Shown piece by piece: positions 9,243 to 19,942 of a DNA stretch of 64,000 nt. The notes under the pieces were generated by a model, which worked only from the letters and a program-made list of their open reading frames with translations, was not told the DNA's origin and ran no database searches. The translations under genes and the position numbers were made by a program. This DNA comes from Photorhabdus laumondii subsp. laumondii (lineage in GTDB: Bacteria; Pseudomonadota; Gammaproteobacteria; Enterobacterales; Enterobacteriaceae): positions 4,712,001 through 4,776,000 of the forward strand of contig NZ_CP024901.1 of the NCBI RefSeq assembly GCF_003343245.1, written 5' to 3'. Numbering within the stretch: position 1 is the stretch's first letter; every line of letters starts with the position of its first letter.

Positions 9243-9872
9243 TTATTTTTTCTCTTCCAATGTGATTGGCTGACGAGCGCTGATTTCAAGCTGCTTAGTT
9301 AAGCCATCAATACCTTGCTGACGCAAGATAGAGGCCCATTCACTCTGTTTAGTCGTAATCATACTGACGCCCTCTGCAATCATATCGAATGCCTGCCATT
9401 GACCCGTTTTGCTGTTTTTGCGCCATTGGAAATCAAGACGGACAGGAGGGCGACCATTCGGATCGATAATAGTGACACGAATAGCAATAACATTGCTGTC
9501 CCCTAACGGCTTTTCCGGGTCAATCTGGTAAGTTTGATTATGATACATTGCCAAAGCCTGCCCATATGCCTGCTCAAGATAAGATTCAAATGCAGCAAAA
9601 TAAATCTTGCGCTGCTCTGGAGTCGTATCTTTATAGTATTTCCCCAGAACCAATGCCCCTGCGTATTTGATATGGACATAAGGCAGTAGCTCCTCTTTCA
9701 CCACTTTACGCAGATAATCTGGATTTTGACGAATTTGTGATTGGCTGTTTTTCAAACGAGTAAAAGTCTTTTCCGCCGCATCCTGCATTAACTTATAAGG
9801 ATTTGTTTGATCAACCGCGCTCGCTAATGGCGCAATAACCAGCAGCACCACCATTAATAATCTCTTCAACAT
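9243..9872 (-). CDS. mlaC: Periplasmic phospholipid-binding protein MlaC
   Basis: A 209-residue periplasmic shuttle carrying phospholipids between the outer-membrane MlaA-OmpC complex and MlaFEDB. A clear signal peptide is present: [19 protein letters not shown], with cleavage likely before VDQ. The mature part has the MlaC/Ttg2D pattern with [15 protein letters not shown] and the C-terminal [21 protein letters not shown]. It sits between mlaD and mlaB as in E. coli. Confidence 0.96.
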   Translation of the reverse strand: MLKRLLMVVLLVIAPLASAVDQTNPYKLMQDAAEKTFTRLKNSQSQIRQNPDYLRKVVKEELLPYVHIKYAGALVLGKYYKDTTPEQRKIYFAAFESYLEQAYGQALAMYHNQTYQIDPEKPLGDSNVIAIRVTIIDPNGRPPVRLDFQWRKNSKTGQWQAFDMIAEGVSMITTKQSEWASILRQQGIDGLTKQLEISARQPITLEEKK

Positions 9873-9905
9873 AATTGGTTCCTCTTAATGATATTCAGTT
9901 GCTGG

Positions 9906-10412
9906 CTAGGGTGTCGGCGTGTGCTCTGCCCCACTTTGGACATTATCACCACTCTTATACAAGAACTGGCCGATGAGATCCTCAAGTACCATCGCTGATT
10001 TGGTATCCTGTACGCGGTCACCCTCTTTCAGAATACGGGTGTCCATATCGGGATCTTCAAACCCGATATTCAGGGCAATATATTGTTCACCTAATAGGCC
10101 AGAAGTACGGATGGAAAGAGAACTGGTATCAGGGATACGGTCATATTGCTTCATAATATCCAGTGCCACTTGCGGCGTATAAGTTTTTTCATCAAGAGAG
10201 ATACTTGCAACACGGCCAATCACCACCCCCCCAATTTTTACCGGTGAACGCACTTTCAGACCACCAATATTGTCAAAAGTTGCGTATAAACGGTAAGTTG
10301 GCTGGTTGCCTACCGATTTAATGTCTGCCACTTTTAGGCATAAAAAGACGATTGCAGCCAGTGCAATCAAGACAAAAAATCCAACCCAAATTTCACTTTT
10401 CTTGCTTTGCAT
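9906..10412 (-). CDS. mlaD: MCE-domain substrate-binding subunit MlaD
   Basis: A 168-residue single-span protein. It has an N-terminal membrane helix (EIWVGFFVLIALAAIVFLCL) and then an MCE domain with TFDNIGGLKVRSPVKIGGVV and the hydrophobic ending MVLEDLIGQFLY. MlaD forms the hexameric lipid channel on MlaFE. The start MQSKKSEIW matches E. coli MQTKKNEIW and follows the mlaE stop directly; an upstream start five codons earlier would overlap mlaE. The C-terminal tail is shorter than in E. coli. Confidence 0.95.
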   Translation of the reverse strand: MQSKKSEIWVGFFVLIALAAIVFLCLKVADIKSVGNQPTYRLYATFDNIGGLKVRSPVKIGGVVIGRVASISLDEKTYTPQVALDIMKQYDRIPDTSSLSIRTSGLLGEQYIALNIGFEDPDMDTRILKEGDRVQDTKSAMVLEDLIGQFLYKSGDNVQSGAEHTPTP

Positions 10413-10416
10413 TGGC

Positions 10417-11205
10417 TTAGTTCCCAAACATGAGTGCTGTCAGCACAAAATCCAAACCTAAAACCGCTAACGACGCATGAACCACCGTTCTGGTCGTTGC
10501 TCGGCTTATCCCTTCCGAAGTCGGGATCGCGTCATAACCATTGAATAGAGCAATCCAGGTCACAGTAATGGCGAAAACGACACTTTTAATAAAACAATTA
10601 AGCAAATCTTTCTGCCACTCGATAGCAGACTGCATTGAAGACCAGAAGAAGCCACTGTCAATCCCCTTCCAATCAACACCAACCATCGCACCGCCCCAAA
10701 TACCTACCGCCACAAAAATCAAGGATAATAGCGGCATACTGATAAACCCGGCCCAGAAACGGGGCGCGATCACACGCCGTAATGGATCTACCGCCATCAT
10801 CTCCAGGCTGGAAATTTGCTCCGTGGCTTTCATCAAGCCGATCTCTGCGGTCAGCGCTGATCCTGCTCGACCAGCAAACAACAGTGCCGTGACCACCGGC
10901 CCCAATTCACGCAACAGAGATATCGCCACCATCATACCAAGACTGGCTTCTGCGCTGTATGTTGTCAGGATCAGATACCCCTGTAGGCCAAGCACCATGC
11001 CAATAAACAGCCCTGAAACGATAATAATCAATAATGACCGAACACCCACGCTGTAAAGCTGCTGTCGGAGTAACGGCCATTGTCTGGCGGGTTCTGGCTT
11101 GCCAATTATCGCGCGGAAAAGCATAAAACCTGCACGGCCAAAAGAGGCAAACACCTCAATGGCCCGTCGGCCAAGTGCCGCCAGCGCCTGTGTTAACATT
11201 AACAT
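10417..11205 (-). CDS. mlaE: Permease subunit MlaE
   Basis: A 262-residue integral membrane permease of the Mla lipid transporter. Conserved MlaE/Ttg2B segments are visible: [38 protein letters not shown], the glutamate-rich coupling segment [19 protein letters not shown], and the end [12 protein letters not shown]. It lies 4 nt after mlaF and 4 nt before mlaD. Start alternatives exist (MLMLTQ or MLTQ); the longer is kept. Confidence 0.95.
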   Translation of the reverse strand: MLMLTQALAALGRRAIEVFASFGRAGFMLFRAIIGKPEPARQWPLLRQQLYSVGVRSLLIIIVSGLFIGMVLGLQGYLILTTYSAEASLGMMVAISLLRELGPVVTALLFAGRAGSALTAEIGLMKATEQISSLEMMAVDPLRRVIAPRFWAGFISMPLLSLIFVAVGIWGGAMVGVDWKGIDSGFFWSSMQSAIEWQKDLLNCFIKSVVFAITVTWIALFNGYDAIPTSEGISRATTRTVVHASLAVLGLDFVLTALMFGN

Positions 11206-11209
11206 CCCA

Positions 11210-12013
11210 TTATCCTAATAACTCAGTTTTGTAATCCCCAGCCGGGAAACGGAAAGGTACCGGCCCGTCAGCAATACCATCCAAAAATTGCCGTACTCGC
11301 CTATCAGGATTAGAGTGCAACTGTTGAGCTGTACCCTCAGCAATAACCTGTTGTTCAGCGATAATATAAGCGTAATCTGCAATGCTCAGAACTTCCGGTA
11401 CATCGTGGGAAACCACCACACAGGTCACGCCAAGTGCCTTATTCAGCTCATCAATCAACTTCACTAAAACCCCCATCGTAATCGGGTCCTGACCAACAAA
11501 AGGCTCATCAAACATAATTAGTTCAGGATCAAGTGCAATGGCACGTGCCAAAGCTGCACGCCTAGCCATACCACCGGAAAGTTCAGAAGGCATCAAATTA
11601 GCAGCACCACGTAACCCTACGGCCTCTAATTTCATCATTACCGTGGTCTGTATAATTTCTTCAGGCAGATTCGTATGCTCACGCAGCGGAAAAGCAACGT
11701 TCTCAAACACACTGAGATCAGTGAATAATGCCCCAGATTGAAACAGCATGCTCATCTTCTTGCGAGCAGCATACAAGTGAGAACGGGATAAAGCAGGAAT
11801 ATTGTCGCCATCAAACCAGATCTCCCCTCGTTCAGGACGTAACTGACCGCCAATTAATCGTAATAGTGTCGTTTTCCCTATCCCAGAAGGCCCCATAATT
11901 GCTGTGACTTTTCCTCTAGGCACAATTAGATTAATATCAGCAAAAATCAAACGGTTACCACGGGAAAAATACATACCACGGACCTCGATGAGATTTGCTG
12001 TCTGTTGATTCAT
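11210..12013 (-). CDS. mlaF: ATPase subunit MlaF
   Basis: A 267-residue ABC ATPase of the Mla system, the first gene of the minus-strand operon. It has Walker A GPSGIGKT, signature LSGGMARR, Walker B LIMFDEPF and the switch His in [10 protein letters not shown]. The C-terminal segment [20 protein letters not shown] is diagnostic for MlaF, where it contacts the neighbouring MlaF and MlaB. It is divergent from yrbG. Confidence 0.96.
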   Translation of the reverse strand: MNQQTANLIEVRGMYFSRGNRLIFADINLIVPRGKVTAIMGPSGIGKTTLLRLIGGQLRPERGEIWFDGDNIPALSRSHLYAARKKMSMLFQSGALFTDLSVFENVAFPLREHTNLPEEIIQTTVMMKLEAVGLRGAANLMPSELSGGMARRAALARAIALDPELIMFDEPFVGQDPITMGVLVKLIDELNKALGVTCVVVSHDVPEVLSIADYAYIIAEQQVIAEGTAQQLHSNPDRRVRQFLDGIADGPVPFRFPAGDYKTELLG

Positions 12014-12241
12014 TATTGATAGCCCTTAACGGTTAATAAATTGGCTTTAATATTTGGTTCATATATTAATCATATATACTACAAAAAAACGGGAAAATTT
12101 TCGCTATTAATGTGATGACAAATTTTACTTTTCTATCCACCGCCGTCAGAATATACCCCATCTAACTGGGCAGACAATTTTTGTTTAGAAAATCAACCAG
12201 CGTTGACATCAATTCGGAATATACCTTACAAGGGACGCTTC
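12014..12241. promoter_or_regulatory. Divergent promoter region, mlaF / yrbG
   Basis: A 228-bp gap between the start codons of mlaF (minus) and yrbG (plus). It must hold the promoters of both operons. I could not fix a convincing -35/-10 pair by eye and report only the position. Confidence 0.5.
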
Positions 12242-13216
12242 ATGCTTCTGACCTTTTTACTTCTAATTACCGGGTTGATTTTACTGGTATATGGTTCCGA
12301 TAGACTAGTATATGGCGCTGCAATTTTTGCCCGTACTCTGGGACTGCCGCCATTTATTATTGGTATTACCATTGTTGGCATTGGAACGTCTCTACCCGAA
12401 TTAATGGTTTCAGTTACTGCAATGCTAGATAGTCAACCTGATATGGCTGTGGGTAATGTTATTGGCTCCAACATTACCAATCTGCTACTAATAACCGGTG
12501 CTGCTGCATTTATTCGCCCAATGGAAGTAAAATCAGATATCCTGCGGCAGGAACTGCTGTTGATGCTACTGCTCACCGTCTTCTGTGGTTATTTGATGAG
12601 TGATCACTATCTCAGCCGGATGGATGGGTTGGTATTACTCGCTTCCGCCATAGTGTATATCTTACTGATGATAAAAATGGTTGCTCTACCGCGCCGCGCC
12701 GAAGCGGATATTTATACGCAAGAACAGGCTGCCGAATTACCGGTCGAAGGCAATAAACACATTGCCCTACTTTGGATTCTATTAGGGTTACTTATTTTAC
12801 CTATGGCAACTCGTATGGTTATTGATAATGCAACTGTTATTGCCCGCATTTATGGCATCAGTGAATTAGTTATCGGGCTTACCGTACTTGCGGTCGGTAC
12901 CAGCTTGCCAGAATTAGCAACCTCTATTGCCGCAGCATTCAAAGGCGAAGATGATATTGCATTCGGGAATATTATAGGTTCGAATATATTCAATATATCA
13001 ATTGTTTTGGGCCTTCCCGCATTACTCTCACCAGCAGCCATTTCACCTGAATCTTTCCATCGTGACTTTTGGGTAATGATGGTAGCCAGCATAATATTTA
13101 CTGCATTTTGTCTGGGTCGTAAACACCGATTAAACCGATTTAAAGGTGTCCTGTTATTAAGCTGCTTTATCGCTTATTTTATCGTACTGTTTATTTCCAA
13201 TTACAGCATTGAATAA
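12242..13216 (+). CDS. yrbG: Sodium/calcium exchanger family protein YrbG
   Basis: A 324-residue inner-membrane cation antiporter (CaCA family). The two inverted halves each show the family repeat: GIGTSLPELMVSV with GNVIGSNITN, and AVGTSLPELATSI with GNIIGSNIFN; the Glu and Asn/Asp in these form the ion site. About ten membrane segments. The start is ATG at 12242 after AAGGGA; a TTG codon 13 codons upstream lacks support. It is the first gene of a plus-strand run into kdsD, as in E. coli. Confidence 0.94.
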   Translation: MLLTFLLLITGLILLVYGSDRLVYGAAIFARTLGLPPFIIGITIVGIGTSLPELMVSVTAMLDSQPDMAVGNVIGSNITNLLLITGAAAFIRPMEVKSDILRQELLLMLLLTVFCGYLMSDHYLSRMDGLVLLASAIVYILLMIKMVALPRRAEADIYTQEQAAELPVEGNKHIALLWILLGLLILPMATRMVIDNATVIARIYGISELVIGLTVLAVGTSLPELATSIAAAFKGEDDIAFGNIIGSNIFNISIVLGLPALLSPAAISPESFHRDFWVMMVASIIFTAFCLGRKHRLNRFKGVLLLSCFIAYFIVLFISNYSIE

Positions 13217-13240
13217 ACACAGAATGAGTAGGAAAAAGAA

Positions 13241-14209
13241 ATGCCTAAGATTGATTTTCAGCAAGCGGGTAAAAAAGTATTACACATAGAACGTGATGGA
13301 TTAACAGAACTTGAACAACATATAAACGGAGATTTTGACCGTACCTGTGAACTGATGTTCAACTGCGAAGGTAAAGTGATTGTCATGGGGATGGGCAAAT
13401 CCGGCCATATCGGGTGTAAAATTGCTGCCACTTTCGCCAGCACCGGTACACCATCCTTTTTCGTTCATCCGGGAGAAGCCAGCCACGGCGACCTCGGCAT
13501 GATCACACCTAAAGACATTGTTTTAGCCATCTCAAATTCGGGTGAATCCAGTGAAATTTTGTCGCTGATTCCCGCATTAAAACGCCAAAAAATCCCGCTT
13601 ATCTGCATGACTAACAATTGCAACAGTAGTATGGGAAAAGCCGCCGATATCCATCTGTGTATCAAAGTCCCACAGGAGGCCTGTCCGCTAGGTTTGGCTC
13701 CTACAACCAGTACTACTGCAACACTGGTTATGGGCGATGCTTTAGCGGTTGCATTGCTCCAGGCACGCGGCTTTACTGCTGAAGATTTCGCACTATCACA
13801 TCCAGGCGGCACTCTTGGGCGCAAACTTCTGCTACTGGTGAGTGATTTGATGAGTACAGGCGATGATATTCCAAAGGTTAATCGTAACGCCACCTTACGC
13901 GAAGCGCTGCTCGAAATCACCCGGCAAAAACTGGGTATGACCGTCATTTGCGATGAAAATAGGTATATTGATGGTATTTTTACTGACGGTGACTTACGGC
14001 GAGTATTTGATATGGGCGTCGATTTGTACAATGTCAAAATTTCAGATGTTATGACAACGGGCGGTATCCGCATCAAACCGCATGCCCTTGCAGTTGATGC
14101 ATTGAACTTAATGCAGTCACACCATATCACGTCCTTATTAGTTGCAGAGGACAATAAATTGCTTGGTGTATTACATATGCATGACCTGCTACAAGCGGGT
14201 GTGGTGTAA
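13241..14209 (+). CDS. kdsD: D-arabinose 5-phosphate isomerase
   Basis: Converts ribulose 5-phosphate to arabinose 5-phosphate, the first step of Kdo synthesis for LPS. 322 residues: an N-terminal SIS domain with MGMGKSGHIG and AISNSGESSE (substrate phosphate binding) and HPGEASHGDLGM, then two CBS motifs from about 205 (VSDLMSTGDDIP and ISDVMTTGGI). It lies 24 nt after yrbG and 17 nt before kdsC. Confidence 0.97.
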   Translation: MPKIDFQQAGKKVLHIERDGLTELEQHINGDFDRTCELMFNCEGKVIVMGMGKSGHIGCKIAATFASTGTPSFFVHPGEASHGDLGMITPKDIVLAISNSGESSEILSLIPALKRQKIPLICMTNNCNSSMGKAADIHLCIKVPQEACPLGLAPTTSTTATLVMGDALAVALLQARGFTAEDFALSHPGGTLGRKLLLLVSDLMSTGDDIPKVNRNATLREALLEITRQKLGMTVICDENRYIDGIFTDGDLRRVFDMGVDLYNVKISDVMTTGGIRIKPHALAVDALNLMQSHHITSLLVAEDNKLLGVLHMHDLLQAGVV

Positions 14210-14226
14210 CCGGAGAAAACGCCTTA

Positions 14227-14790
14227 ATGAGCCAATTAGTTTATTTGGACACCTGTTATGGTCCAGTTGATAAAGACGTTATTGAAAAAGCCCGTAAAAT
14301 CCGCTTGCTGATTTGCGATGTTGACGGTGTTATGTCCGATGGCCGGATCTATATGGGCAATAACGGTGAAGAATTAAAAACATTTAATGTTCGAGATGGT
14401 TACGGAATTCGCTGCTTAATTACTTCAGGAATCGAAGTCGCTATTATTACCGGTCGTAAAGCAAAATTGCTGGAAGATCGAGCAAACACCTTAGGTATTA
14501 CACATCTTTACCAAGGACAAAGTGATAAGGTTTTGGCGTACCAAAAATTGTTAGATACACTGGGATTAAGACCAGAACAGGTTGCTTACATCGGCGATGA
14601 TCTGATTGACTGGCCGGTCATGGAACAAGTGGGGTTATCTGTCGCTGTGGCAGATGCACATCCATTGCTCTTACCAAAAGCGCATTATGTCACCCAAATT
14701 GCAGGGGGGCACGGCGCGGTAAGGGAACTTTGTGATTTGGTGCTTTTTGCTCAGAATAAGCTGGAAGAAGCCAAAGGATTATCAATATAG
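14227..14790 (+). CDS. kdsC: Kdo 8-phosphate phosphatase
   Basis: A 187-residue HAD-family phosphatase that releases Kdo from Kdo-8-phosphate. The catalytic motif I is LLICDVDGVMSDG, motif II has IITGR, motif III the Lys of SDKVLAY, and motif IV GDDLIDWPVM. It has no cap domain, as in the tetrameric KdsC family. The conserved C-terminal AGGHGAVRELCDL is present. It lies between kdsD and lptC. Confidence 0.97.
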   Translation: MSQLVYLDTCYGPVDKDVIEKARKIRLLICDVDGVMSDGRIYMGNNGEELKTFNVRDGYGIRCLITSGIEVAIITGRKAKLLEDRANTLGITHLYQGQSDKVLAYQKLLDTLGLRPEQVAYIGDDLIDWPVMEQVGLSVAVADAHPLLLPKAHYVTQIAGGHGAVRELCDLVLFAQNKLEEAKGLSI

Positions 14791-14810
14791 TAGGTTGAAG
14801 TGAAACGAGA

Positions 14811-15389
14811 ATGGATAGAATCAAATCCTGGTTGGTGATAACTCTGGTATTAATCATCCTGGCGTTAATTGGCTGGAACTTGTCTGATTCAGATGAGATT
14901 AAATCATCTTCTGCCACAGATAACAGTCAGCCAACCTATCAAAGTCAGGAAGCTATAACTTTTGTTTATGACCCTACGGGGAAACTGACGTATAAACTGG
15001 TCGCTGATGACGTCCAAAACTATGCAGAGTCAAAACTTACTTGGTTTACTAAACCGGTATTAATTACTTATGACTCAAATGCCATTGCTACATGGACAGT
15101 TCGTGCTAACAAAGCCAAACTAACTAATGACAAAATGCTCTATCTTTACGGAGACGTACAGGTTGACAGTCTAACTAATACGTCACAATTACAACGTATT
15201 ACTACAGAGAACGCTATCATCAACCTGACCACTCAGGATGTTTCATCTGACGATCAGGTCACACTGATTGGTGTCGGGCTAAAATCCGTCGGTATGAAAA
15301 TGCGTGGCAACCTGAGAAACAAAACCGCTGAACTGATTGAAAAGGTTAACACCTACTATGAAATCCAACATGAAAAACAGAATCCGTAA
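14811..15389 (+). CDS. lptC: LPS export protein LptC
   Basis: A 192-residue bitopic inner-membrane protein passing LPS from LptB2FG to LptA. It has an N-terminal membrane helix (SWLVITLVLIILALIGW) and a periplasmic beta-jellyroll (YDPTGKLTYKLVADDVQNY, WTVRANKAKL). It overlaps the lptA start by 32 nt, which suggests translational coupling. Confidence 0.95.
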   Translation: MDRIKSWLVITLVLIILALIGWNLSDSDEIKSSSATDNSQPTYQSQEAITFVYDPTGKLTYKLVADDVQNYAESKLTWFTKPVLITYDSNAIATWTVRANKAKLTNDKMLYLYGDVQVDSLTNTSQLQRITTENAIINLTTQDVSSDDQVTLIGVGLKSVGMKMRGNLRNKTAELIEKVNTYYEIQHEKQNP

Positions 15390-15903
15390 TGCTTTTATTG
15401 CCAGTGCTATCTTTGTAGTCAGTCTTCCCGCTATGGCACTGAAAGATGACACACAGAAACCCATTTCTATCGATTCTGCTAAACAAGCCCTTGACATGAC
15501 AGGGAACACTGCCACATTTACAGAAGATGTGATCGTCAAACAGGGTTCTATCGATATCCGCGCTGACAAAGTTGTTGTGACTCGCCCAGATGGCGATTCT
15601 AAGAAAATGGTTATTGAAGCATTTGGCAATCCGGTAACCTTCTATCAATTACAGGACAATGGCAAACCAATCAAGGGCCGCGGTGCCAAAATGCGTTACG
15701 AAATGGATAAAGAGCTGGTTACACTCACTGGCAATGCCTATTTAGAACAGTTAGACAGCAATATAAAAGGCGACCGTATCACCTATCTAGTCCCAACTCA
15801 GCAGATGGAAGCGTTTAGTGACAAAGGTAAACGAGTGACCACCGTCCTACTACCTTCTCAATTACAAGAAGAAGGCCCAGGGGCTAACAACAAGAGTAAA
15901 TAA
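15358..15903 (+). CDS. lptA: Periplasmic LPS bridge protein LptA
   Basis: A 181-residue periplasmic protein that polymerises into the LPS bridge. A signal peptide ends VVSLPAMA, before LKDD. Jellyroll strands are conserved: DMTGNTATFTEDVIVKQGSI, DKVVVTRPDGD and the C-terminal FSDKGKRVTTVLLPSQLQ. The start at 15358 (MKSNMKNRIRN) gives a normal signal peptide; an earlier in-frame start adds seven residues before it. Confidence 0.95.
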   Translation: MKSNMKNRIRNAFIASAIFVVSLPAMALKDDTQKPISIDSAKQALDMTGNTATFTEDVIVKQGSIDIRADKVVVTRPDGDSKKMVIEAFGNPVTFYQLQDNGKPIKGRGAKMRYEMDKELVTLTGNAYLEQLDSNIKGDRITYLVPTQQMEAFSDKGKRVTTVLLPSQLQEEGPGANNKSK

Positions 15904-15909
15904 CGATAT

Positions 15910-16635
15910 ATGGCAATACTAAACGCAGAAAACCTGGCAAAAGCTTACAAAGGCCGTAAGGTCGTTGAAAATGTCAGCCTAAACGTGAACTCCGGCGAAA
16001 TTGTCGGCCTGCTTGGTCCGAACGGTGCAGGGAAAACGACGACTTTCTATATGGTCGTCGGTATCGTTTCACGGGATACCGGGACAATTACCATTGATAA
16101 TGAAGATATTAGCCTACTGCCACTTCACGAACGGGCACGCCGTGGTATTGGTTATTTGCCTCAGGAAGCTTCTATTTTCCGCCGGCTAAGCGTATTCGAC
16201 AACCTGATGGCTGTATTGGAGATCCGCCAGGATCTGACTCAAGAACAGCGGAAAGAACGTGCCGAAGAGCTGATGGAAGAGTTCCATATCAGCCACCTAC
16301 GTGACAATCTTGGTCAATCACTTTCCGGAGGTGAACGTCGCCGCGTAGAGATTGCCAGAGCGCTGGCAGCTAATCCGAAATTTATTTTGCTGGATGAGCC
16401 TTTCGCCGGCGTAGATCCTATCTCAGTCATCGATATCAAGAAAATCATTCAGCATTTGAGAGATTATGGACTAGGGGTCCTTATCACAGACCACAATGTC
16501 CGTGAAACATTGGATGTATGCGAACGTGCTTATATTGTCAGCCAAGGGCATCTGATTGCTCACGGCACACCTAATGATATTCTTAATAATGAACAGGTGA
16601 AGCGCGTTTATTTAGGCGAAGGTTTCCGGCTCTAA
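15910..16635 (+). CDS. lptB: LPS export ATPase LptB
   Basis: A 241-residue cytoplasmic ABC ATPase driving LPS extraction with LptFG. Walker [11 protein letters not shown]-loop [13 protein letters not shown], signature [10 protein letters not shown], Walker [14 protein letters not shown] and switch His in [10 protein letters not shown]. The C terminus ends [11 protein letters not shown], as in E. coli. It starts 6 nt after lptA. Confidence 0.97.
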   Translation: MAILNAENLAKAYKGRKVVENVSLNVNSGEIVGLLGPNGAGKTTTFYMVVGIVSRDTGTITIDNEDISLLPLHERARRGIGYLPQEASIFRRLSVFDNLMAVLEIRQDLTQEQRKERAEELMEEFHISHLRDNLGQSLSGGERRRVEIARALAANPKFILLDEPFAGVDPISVIDIKKIIQHLRDYGLGVLITDHNVRETLDVCERAYIVSQGHLIAHGTPNDILNNEQVKRVYLGEGFRL

Positions 16636-16662
16636 TTCGGCCAGGAGAATTGATTTAACGCT

Positions 16663-18105
16663 ATGAAGCAAAGTTTGCAACTCAGGCTTAGTCAGCAACT
16701 GGCTATGACACCACAGCTCCAACAAGCTATTCGTTTGTTGCAACTTTCTACGCTTGAACTCCAACAGGAAATACAACAAGCGTTAGAAATGAATCCTTTG
16801 CTTGAACAGGATGAAGAACATCAGGAAATTGGCAATCAGGAACTTCCCGATAACGAAACGGAAGCTATGGATACGCTTGATGCCTTGCAACAAAAGGATA
16901 TGCCAGATGAGTTACCCCTGGATGTCAGTTGGGATGAAATTTACACCGCTGGCACACCTTCCGGGACACGCAATGACTATAACGACGACGGCGAACTGCC
17001 ACTTTACCAAGGTGAAACCGTTCAAACCCTGCAAGACTATTTGATGTGGCAGGCAAAGTTGACCCCTTTCACGGAAATAGATGCGGCGATTGCGACATCA
17101 ATCATTGATGCCGTAGATGACACTGGCTATCTCACTGTACCACTAGAAGATATCCTTGCCAGCCTCGGCGACAACCAACTCACTCTGGCAGAAGTGGAAA
17201 CTGTGCTCAAGCAGATACAGCATTTCGATCCTATCGGTGTCGCCGCTCGTGATCTAAAAGATTGTCTACTCGTCCAGCTATCAATGTTTCCGCCAGAAAC
17301 ACCTTACCTGAAAGAGGCAAAACTGATCGTTTGCAACCATTTGGAGCTATTAGGTCATTGGGATTTCCGCAATTTAATCCGTCTGAGCCACTTGACAGAA
17401 GATACTCTGAAAGAGGCCATAAGTTTAATCCAGTCACTTGCACCAAAGCCTGGCCTGGCAATAAACACTGGCGAATCAGAATATGTCATCCCCGATGTAC
17501 TGGTTCGAAAAGAAAGTGAACACTGGCAAGTAGAATTGAATACAGATAGTATCCCCCGTTTACACATTAATCAGCATTATGCAGAGCTTGGGCAACATAC
17601 GCGCAATGAAAGTGACAGTCAGTTTATCCGCAATAACCTACAAGAGGCCAAGTGGCTTATCAAAAGCCTGGAAAGCCGAAATGATACTCTGCTGAAAGTT
17701 GCGCGTTGTATTGTAGAACAGCAACAGGAATTTTTTGAACATGGTGAAGAATATATGAAACCGATGGTCTTGGCAGACATTGCTTTCCAGGTTGATATGC
17801 ATGAATCCACCATTTCCAGGGTGACTACCCAGAAATTCCTGCACAGCCCACGTGGTATTTTTGAATTGAAGTATTTTTTCTCCAGCCATGTCAATACAGA
17901 AAGTGGAGGCGAAGCCTCTTCAACTGCAATACGGGCTTTGGTGAAAAAACTGGTAGCAGCGGAGAACTCCGCCAAACCATTAAGTGACAGCAAACTGACG
18001 AGCATGCTAGCCGATCAAGGCATCATGGTTGCCCGACGAACTGTCGCAAAATATCGAGAGTCGTTATCCATTCCGCCATCAAACCAACGTAGGCGTCTGG
18101 TTTGA
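16663..18105 (+). CDS. rpoN: RNA polymerase sigma-54 factor
   Basis: A 480-residue alternative sigma factor for -24/-12 promoters. Region [21 protein letters not shown], the Gln-rich activator-response region. An acidic region II lies at about 50-120. Region III includes a core-binding domain, a helix-turn-helix, and the diagnostic RpoN box [10 protein letters not shown] near the C terminus. It is followed by hpf, ptsN, rapZ and npr, the conserved rpoN operon of enterobacteria. Confidence 0.97.
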   Translation: MKQSLQLRLSQQLAMTPQLQQAIRLLQLSTLELQQEIQQALEMNPLLEQDEEHQEIGNQELPDNETEAMDTLDALQQKDMPDELPLDVSWDEIYTAGTPSGTRNDYNDDGELPLYQGETVQTLQDYLMWQAKLTPFTEIDAAIATSIIDAVDDTGYLTVPLEDILASLGDNQLTLAEVETVLKQIQHFDPIGVAARDLKDCLLVQLSMFPPETPYLKEAKLIVCNHLELLGHWDFRNLIRLSHLTEDTLKEAISLIQSLAPKPGLAINTGESEYVIPDVLVRKESEHWQVELNTDSIPRLHINQHYAELGQHTRNESDSQFIRNNLQEAKWLIKSLESRNDTLLKVARCIVEQQQEFFEHGEEYMKPMVLADIAFQVDMHESTISRVTTQKFLHSPRGIFELKYFFSSHVNTESGGEASSTAIRALVKKLVAAENSAKPLSDSKLTSMLADQGIMVARRTVAKYRESLSIPPSNQRRRLV

Positions 18106-18128
18106 AATGAACAGAGAAGGAAGACAAT

Positions 18129-18416
18129 ATGCAACTCAAAATAACCGGCCACAATATTGAAATTACTGATGCATTACGCGACATTATCACTGCAAAATGC
18201 AGCAAACTGGATCAATATTTCGACAGGATCAACCTGACTCAGGTAATCCTCCGAGTGGAAAAGGTACAACAAATCGCCGAAGCTACTGTACACATTAACG
18301 GAGGTGAGTTGCACGCATCATCAGAACATGAAGATATGTATGCAGCAATTGATGGACTGGTCGATAAACTGGCGCGTCAATTAACCAAGCATAAAGACAA
18401 ACTGAAACATCATTAA
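18129..18416 (+). CDS. hpf: Ribosome hibernation promoting factor (short HPF)
   Basis: A 95-residue short HPF/YhbH that binds the 30S decoding region and promotes 100S dimers in stationary phase. The family pattern MQLKITGHNIEITDALRDII, conserved HASSEHEDMYAAID and a basic tail LTKHKDKLKHH are visible. The start is ATG after GAAGGAAGA, 23 nt after rpoN. Confidence 0.96.
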   Translation: MQLKITGHNIEITDALRDIITAKCSKLDQYFDRINLTQVILRVEKVQQIAEATVHINGGELHASSEHEDMYAAIDGLVDKLARQLTKHKDKLKHH

Positions 18417-18480
18417 CAGTTATTTAACAAAAAATGTAGTAACAACAGCAGAGTATTGCTGTAAAACAGTGCGCAAATAC

Positions 18481-18509
18481 AGGATGCCACAGATAACCTA
18501 TGGCATCCT
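18481..18509 (+). other. Strong hairpin in the hpf-ptsN gap
   Basis: A perfect 9-bp stem (AGGATGCCA / TGGCATCCT) with an 11-nt loop, not followed by a T-run. It sits about 30 nt before the ptsN start. It may affect mRNA stability or processing rather than termination. The 123-bp gap holds no gene. Confidence 0.5.
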
Positions 18510-18539
18510 GTATCAATAAGCACCTAAGTGAATAGGAAA

Positions 18540-19007
18540 ATGAATAATCAAGCAGATTTACTACTAAGTTCGGTGCTTTCCCTCGCATGTACGCGCAATA
18601 ATGTACATTGTTCGAGCAAAAAACGGGCTTTAGAGATTATCAGTGAGCTAGCATCTCAGCAGCTTAAGTTACCAGAAAATGTCGTATTCGAAGCAATATT
18701 GACCCGAGAAAAAGTAGGTACTACTGGAATTGGCAGTGGTATTGCCATCCCCCACGGTAAGTTAGATGAAGAAAGCTCAGATCAAGCGGTTGGCGTTTTC
18801 CTAAATCTGGAACAACCTATTGCTTTCGATGCCATTGATAATCAACCAGTCGATTTGCTGTTTGCTTTACTGGTTCCAAACGATCAATGCCAAACACACC
18901 TACACACATTGTCATTGATTGCCAAACGTCTTGCAGATAAAAATCTCTGCCGTCGTTTAAGATCGGCACAAAGTGATGAAGAACTATACACAATTATCAC
19001 TGAATAA
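18540..19007 (+). CDS. ptsN: PTS-Ntr EIIA component
   Basis: A 155-residue EIIA of the nitrogen-related phosphotransferase system, which regulates potassium transport and other targets by its phosphorylation state. The phosphorylated His lies in GIAIPHGKL; IAFDAIDNQPVDLLFALLVP is also conserved. The start at 18540 (MNNQADLL) is preferred over an in-frame GTG four codons earlier. It works with Npr, encoded two genes downstream. Confidence 0.96.
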   Translation: MNNQADLLLSSVLSLACTRNNVHCSSKKRALEIISELASQQLKLPENVVFEAILTREKVGTTGIGSGIAIPHGKLDEESSDQAVGVFLNLEQPIAFDAIDNQPVDLLFALLVPNDQCQTHLHTLSLIAKRLADKNLCRRLRSAQSDEELYTIITE

Positions 19008-19090
19008 CTGTTGCAATGCATGGATAGCAATAGAAGCAATAGATAAGAGTGGCTCATAATAACCACTAAAAAATTAAGGGGAGTTGCCTC

Positions 19091-19942
19091 ATGGTGCTGA
19101 TGATAGTCAGTGGCCGTTCCGGTTCAGGTAAATCCGTTGCCTTACGCGCACTGGAAGATATGGGTTTTTATTGTGTAGACAACTTGCCGGTAGTATTACT
19201 ACCGGAATTAGCAAATACGCTAGCTGACCGCGATATTTCTGCTGCGGTTAGTATTGATGTAAGAAACATGCCGGAATCACCTGAAGTTTTCGAAGAAGCT
19301 CTGACTAAACTACCAGCGAGTTTCTCACCGCAATTATTATTCCTCGATGCTGAACGTAATACATTGATCCGCCGTTATAGCGACACTCGCCGTCTGCATC
19401 CGCTATCAAGCAAAAATCTTTCTCTGGAAAGCGCGATTGATCAAGAAAGTGATCTGCTGGAACCCCTTCGTTCAAGAGCTGACCTGATTATCGACACTTC
19501 CGAAATGTCAGTCCATGAATTGGCTGAGATGCTAAGAACGCGTCTGCTCGGCAAACGGGAACGTGAGTTGACAATGGTCTTTGAGTCTTTCGGCTTCAAG
19601 CATGGCATTCCAATTGATGCCGACTATGTTTTTGACGTACGTTTCCTGCCAAACCCACACTGGGACCCCAAATTACGGCCAATGACCGGTCTTGATCGTC
19701 CTGTAGCCGCTTTCCTCGACCGTCATACGGAAGTGCATAACTTCATCTATCAAACCCGCAGTTATCTTGAACTCTGGCTACCCATGCTTGAAACCAATAA
19801 CCGCAGCTATCTGACCGTTGCTATTGGCTGTACCGGCGGTAAACACCGTTCTGTTTATGTGGCAGAACAGTTGGCCGATTATTTTCGTTCCAGAGGAAAA
19901 AACGTACAGTCGCGCCACCGTACTCTCGAAAAGCGAAAATAA
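19091..19942 (+). CDS. rapZ: RNase adapter protein RapZ
   Basis: A 283-residue P-loop protein. In E. coli it recruits RNase E to the sRNA GlmZ and so controls glucosamine-6-phosphate synthase. Walker A is GRSGSGKS. The C-terminal RNA-binding domain shows [19 protein letters not shown] and the basic end [10 protein letters not shown]. The stop codon overlaps the npr start (TAATG). Confidence 0.97.
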   Translation: MVLMIVSGRSGSGKSVALRALEDMGFYCVDNLPVVLLPELANTLADRDISAAVSIDVRNMPESPEVFEEALTKLPASFSPQLLFLDAERNTLIRRYSDTRRLHPLSSKNLSLESAIDQESDLLEPLRSRADLIIDTSEMSVHELAEMLRTRLLGKRERELTMVFESFGFKHGIPIDADYVFDVRFLPNPHWDPKLRPMTGLDRPVAAFLDRHTEVHNFIYQTRSYLELWLPMLETNNRSYLTVAIGCTGGKHRSVYVAEQLADYFRSRGKNVQSRHRTLEKRK